Assembly: GCA_022497155.1 (NCBI GenBank)
Contig: MU385726.1
Location: 310,001 to 374,000, forward strand
Direction of reading: 5' to 3'
DNA: 64,000 nucleotides
Origin: Whalleya microplaca
Lineage: Eukaryota > Ascomycota > Sordariomycetes > Xylariales > Xylariaceae
Each line of letters starts with the position of its first letter. Within the stretch, counting starts at the first letter, position 1. Both the position numbers and the translations under genes were made by a program. Below the pieces are notes generated by a model, which ran no database searches, was not told where the DNA came from, and worked only from the letters and a program-made list of their open reading frames with translations. Shown here piece after piece: positions 59,767 to 64,000 of the stretch.

Positions 59767-59825
59767 GAGTTGTGATGAACTTCCGGTCGCTGTCATGTGT
59801 TATCATGTGTTTGTATACATACGAG

Positions 59826-59849
59826 TCTCTCTCTCTCTCTCTCTCTCTC
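59826..59849. repeat. (TC)12 microsatellite
   Basis: Twelve uninterrupted TC units between the 7-bp repeat array and a normal-complexity stretch. Confidence 0.9.
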
Positions 59850-62800
59850 ATCAGGGTCCAATTGAAGTCGAAGGCGGTGACAGTGACAGTATTGTAACGG
59901 TCGACCGCCTTTATTATGTCAACCAACCCTCTTCTGCCTTCTGCCCTGTAACCACATGCTGCTGCCACGCTGCGCCCGCTGCCCCTCGTACTACCTACCT
60001 AACCCAACTTTACCCCTCTGACCAGAAAATTCTCCAGGGTCATGCTGCCCAGACTTTTTTTCCCTTCCCTAACCTTTCCACATTCTCCACAATCCACACA
60101 CATGGGATTTCTCGAAATACATATTCCGTATGTCGGCTTCAGCTATCCGGATCCCGAATGCCAAGTATCGTCATTGAGCATACTATAGTATAAGTATGCC
60201 CTAGTCGTCCCGCACATACATAGGTTTTCTTGCTCGAAGTACAGATTAGTTGCAGTTGGACTCTGCGGCAACAGGGTCGTCGAAAGGTTGTAGCACGGTT
60301 CACCAACCAACCCGTCCCTGAAGATCTTTGGACGATCCTACATACTGCCACAGGACGAGTCAAGCCACCCGACTACCAACTTACCAACCTTACATACATG
60401 TATGTAGTATTAATGAACTTCACGAGCCACTTCCTTGTTGCGAAATGCATAAATCTCCTGAATCATGGAGTGGATATTGATGTGGGGCCGTCCGCCGGTT
60501 GTTTACATATAAGTCTTCTACACCATGTTATCTAGAAGCAGAGACGGTTGCAGGCTTGACAGACCGGATTAGAGGCTACTGATCAGCATGAATCTCTTCT
60601 GCAATGGCCTGCAGAACCCCTTCGTAAGGGCTGAGCTTTACAATACTACCCCTGGCATATTACCTAGGTACCGTGGCAGCCAAGATGAGCTTGAACCCCT
60701 GAGGAAAGCATTCGGGTAGGTATCTAGTTACAGTACTGTACACTATTAATAACACTCGGTGTTTCCCATACCTACTGTTGACCCAACATTGCCTGAGCAA
60801 ATAAATATAAAGGCGACGTCGCTGTACCACGGAACCGAAATTATCTACTACATGTAAACCGTAGTTGAAGATTGTTTACAACTACCTACCCGCGCGCTCA
60901 GTGGCGTCATACTTCCAAGCCGTCGCAGCCCGCACGGACTCTCCGGGCCTCGAAATGATAGGTCAACTGCCCTGCCATATGACAATTCACATGATGACGA
61001 CGTCCAAGGATTCGGCCGCAGGGGAGGCCATGCTCCCCGGGTGTCCCAGGTTCCCGGCCCGCCTGCCCGCCCGACCGACCGTGAGTACCTGTGCGAGGAG
61101 CCGGCATAGGTGTCGATTGCGAACTCCGTCACGGAAGAGCTTCAAAATGCAAATACCACATGATCTATCGCGACGGTGACATCTCCTTGCCCTCCCGGCG
61201 TTTGCAAGAGCTGGTAAAATCTGATTTCTCTGATATGAGAGGTAGTATCAAGCACTCATTCGATGCACAAGAGCCTTGAGATAGGGCTGGTAAGATAAGA
61301 AGTCGAAGGCGTGAAACTCGGAAAATATATCTACAACGTGTTCACGAAGAGCAGTAAAACTAGATTGATTAGCTTCAGCTTAAGTTGAGTATGGGAAATG
61401 GGTGTCTTAGGAAATCCTCCGATCTAGTCACTTTACAACCAACAGCCTAATCCGTTGCCTCACAATCCTTTGTTTCAACGACCTTACCTCATATGATTAA
61501 TTTCTAAAGCATCCCCCTGAAGGAAGGTAAGGAAGGCCAAGAGCTTGGGTGATCGCACGATACATGCATATCTTGTCCATACTATGTAAACAAGACTTCA
61601 CTTTGCACCACCGTAGTACATGACTTGGCCTCGAGGGATGCGATAGTCATCATCTACTTATACACATTCACCCTAGGTCAGCTAAGCTGGTCTTGGTAAC
61701 CACGAGTATCAACAACCACCATTGAGACTTCTAGGCAGGAGTCGATGTACGATACTCCAAGCATTTAATCAATCATATTCAAGACGATCAACTCAAAATA
61801 TATAATGAGGCACCAACGAGCAGGGCGTATTTCGTATTAGCATTACCGCCTTCCGGCTACCCATCCATATAAAATCCCAACGCCCTTCTATCCCCATACC
61901 AAAACACCACGAAGAACGCACGACGCAAACTCCCATACACAACATGATCCGAGGACGCATACCCGAACGTTATACAACGACTGGGAAAAACAAGACGGAC
62001 TGGAGTGCAACTACTACACAGTCCAGCGTATAACATACACATTTACACCCTTATCCGCTTTGGAACCATCACCTTTCCCTCCCACGGCTCAGCGACCTAT
62101 GGTTCTCCTAGTGTATCCTGTCTCGGTTAGCTTTCCACCCGGTACGCCGTCTATGAACCCCGCCCCAGATACCAGAAACCACACGGGGGGAAAGGAAGAA
62201 ACGGGAATCAGGGAAGAGGAGGCAAAGGTTACTACTGACTAGAAGCCATATTTAAAAGCTTGATCATCTCCATTGTTGTCCGGGTGTGTTGGTATTCAAG
62301 TGGCCCAAATGTCCTTGACATGCTTCCATAAAGGCTCCAGTGTGTGTGTATGTGTGGATGATCCAGTGACGTGTGTGTGTGCTCTTCTACTAATCCTGGG
62401 CAAGTGTGTCCATGTGCGGAACCTAGTCCTAATAGTCCCAAGGGATGTTTCCAGCTCCGGTCGGAGCATTTCAAACGATCTCTAGGTGTTGACAAGTCCA
62501 AGTGTATGAGGGCAGCAACCAAATGGCCATGGCCAGGGTAGTCCGGGATGATACGGAATGAAGCAATCCAGTGATCCTTTGCGGAAAAGCAGAGCAGAGC
62601 AAATGCATATATACCTGCGGGAATCAGCTGAAACAAACGGTCTTACGCGAAGCGAAAGAGCTTGCCAGTGCGAAAGACCTTCGAGTGTACATGGAAGATT
62701 ATGAACATGATGCGGTTGTCACGGCATAGAGCCTGTACGACGCAACAAGTATGGGAAATGGATATTCCTGTGGTGTAGCCAAAGGGTGGAAGTCTTACCT

Positions 62801-63799
62801 GGGTGGCAGCTTCATCTCTTCTAATGCCAAACATGATATTCTTTTCGATTCATGACCTTATGAAGGTCGACAATCCAAGGCAGGCATGCCACATCCATAT
62901 TGGTATTGCACAATGCGCTGGAAACTGTCCCGGTATGATAGTGTCTCCTGGATTTCCACTGGTAGTCCTTTCGCTGGAATGAGATCCATGGTCAAAATCC
63001 GGAAAGATCCATCTGGGCATCCTGAAGAACTTCCTCTGGGTAGAAAATGTTGTGAGTTGACGTGCCAGCCATACGTCCGCAAGGAAACCTGTGTTAGTAC
63101 AAAGCACGGCAGGGGAGCGAAACCATGGAAATACCAGGCAGAAAAAAGTTTAAAAGTTGGAAAAAAGCCTTCGCAGAGATTGGCGTATATATACAATCCG
63201 TCCAGTCTCACCTTGCTGTCCGGATCTCGAGCCCTATCTATTAGTAGAAACACCCCAACAATTCGCCAAACCGTAACCGGCCGTGGAAATCGCAGACCAG
63301 GAAATTAGACAAAATAAGTAGCCTCCATTGGCTGGACCCGGACAGCAAGCTGGCAGGAGTTGATCCGTTAAACGAGCACTAACCAAGAAAAATTCTTCTT
63401 TTCCATGCTGGCCCCTAGTCTGGTATAAAATGTGCAGCAAAGGCCAACTTTAAGAGGCATAGCAAAAACAACAGTCGTCATTCGATTGATTGGCCCACCC
63501 ATATGCAAGTCGTAACAAAACCCCTGTGGTAGTACGCCATATCCATTCTGGTCCCAAAAATCATGTGCGGAGTATTCGTAAAATAGCCGTCCCTTAGGGT
63601 AAAATGATGAACGGTCCAGGTCATAACGAGGTTCGGAAAGCATTATTCAAAGTCGCAAACTTGCAACTATGCGAGACACATGGCCTGCAAATTTCAAAAC
63701 CAGGTCTATTCCTTGGGATGAGAAAATTCCGGGAGATGAACCACAAGGGGATGTTGGAACTCCGAATATCCTGGGTAATCTCGTGGATGAAAGAAACAA
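59850..63799. other. Gene-free stretch (~4 kb)
   Basis: I see no supported gene. A perfect 16-bp palindrome TACATACATGTATGTA is at 60390-60405. 60900-61090 is locally GC-rich but stops occur in all frames within ~100 codons. Frames at 62232-62636, 62858-63253 and 62886-63308 overlap each other on both strands and show no domain, start context or splice extension I can defend. Confidence 0.4.
60390..60405. repeat. Perfect 16-bp palindrome of the recurrent TACATA/TATGTA motif
   Basis: TACATACATGTATGTA is self-complementary. Similar TACCTACCTACATGTA, TACGTACGTATGTAG and CATGTATGTACG strings occur near 11990, 12400, 13300, 19700, 33550 and 58385. Confidence 0.6.
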
Positions 63800-64000
63800 T
63801 CATGAATAATCACACACAAGACGGACGTCTTGCGGCTCCTCTAGGGCCGCTGCACATTCCTCGGCAGGTTTGACGACTTTATCGACGGGATTGCCGGTGA
63901 GCGTGTCTCGAATCAGTATGGCGGTCGACAGAGTCCCGGTCACGATTTCGCGACGACGATGATCCACTACTTGGCAGTTGAGCATTGGTTGTTGAAGCGG
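63800..64000 (-). CDS. Possible 3' end of a gene entering from the right edge (unidentified)
   Basis: A minus-strand frame is open from the window edge to a TGA at 63800, 66 codons. It contains VVDHRRREIVTGTLSTAILI followed by RDTLTGNPVDKVVKPAEECA. Codon third positions favour G and C, unlike the neighbouring non-coding DNA, and the residue mix looks globular. There is no family I recognise. It could equally be a chance open frame. Sequence beyond 64000 would decide. Confidence 0.28.
   Translation of the reverse strand, partial: PLQQPMLNCQVVDHRRREIVTGTLSTAILIRDTLTGNPVDKVVKPAEECAAALEEPQDVRLVCDYS

Noticed and set aside
62858..63308. Overlapping 131- and 140-codon frames on opposite strands
   Set aside because: Neither shows a domain or convincing codon bias, and they shadow each other.

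Overview
This window is nuclear DNA of a filamentous ascomycete (Pezizomycotina, most likely Sordariomycetes; the class is an inference). The evidence is genes split by short introns (about 49-97 bp, a few longer) with GT..AG borders and CTAAT-type branch sites, pyrimidine-rich promoters, fungal-specific families (PMT1 O-mannosyltransferase, HAL-type kinase, ISN1 IMP nucleotidase, fungal rhodopsin-like membrane protein, GH105), and long gene-free intergenic DNA. I rebuilt exon structures by hand and checked that each spliced frame closes.

Layout. 1-254 (-): 5' end of the splicing factor SF3a subunit Prp21/SF3A1, running off the left edge. 1064-1748: a 685-bp PIF/Harbinger-like MITE. 2304-5463 (+): PMT1-type protein O-mannosyltransferase, four exons. 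8420-9808 (-): F-box protein alone in gene-poor DNA. 14963-17600 (-): HAL/SAT4-family Ser/Thr kinase, two exons. 17.6-34.7 kb: about 17 kb almost without genes, holding one credible small Cys-rich ORF (27377-27640). 34772-36547 (+): serine/proline-rich coiled-coil protein of unknown function. 39049-39528 and 40549-41055 (+): two divergent tandem paralogues with an identical eight-ligand Cys/His module, the most novel protein-level feature here. 41280-42955 (-): ISN1, four exons. 43527-43995 (-): small secreted protein with ten cysteines. 47538-48833 (-): secreted GH105 hydrolase. 50823-51965 (+): seven-helix rhodopsin-like protein, four exons. 54308-57967 (-): importin-7/8 homologue (Nmd5/Sxm1), seven exons. 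58976-59487: a 512-bp MITE with perfect 49-bp inverted ends flanked by TA. The last 4.5 kb show no gene except a possible 3' gene end at the right edge.

Housekeeping genes (Prp21, PMT1, HAL kinase, ISN1, importin) alternate with an accessory set (F-box, Cys-rich small proteins, secreted Cys-rich protein, GH105, rhodopsin-like receptor) in repeat-rich, gene-sparse DNA. There is no operon logic. The accessory block at 39-52 kb, with a pectin-degrading enzyme, a secreted Cys-rich protein and a receptor-like membrane protein, would fit a plant-associated or saprotrophic fungus, but that is inference. No functional tRNA, rRNA or CRISPR array was seen.
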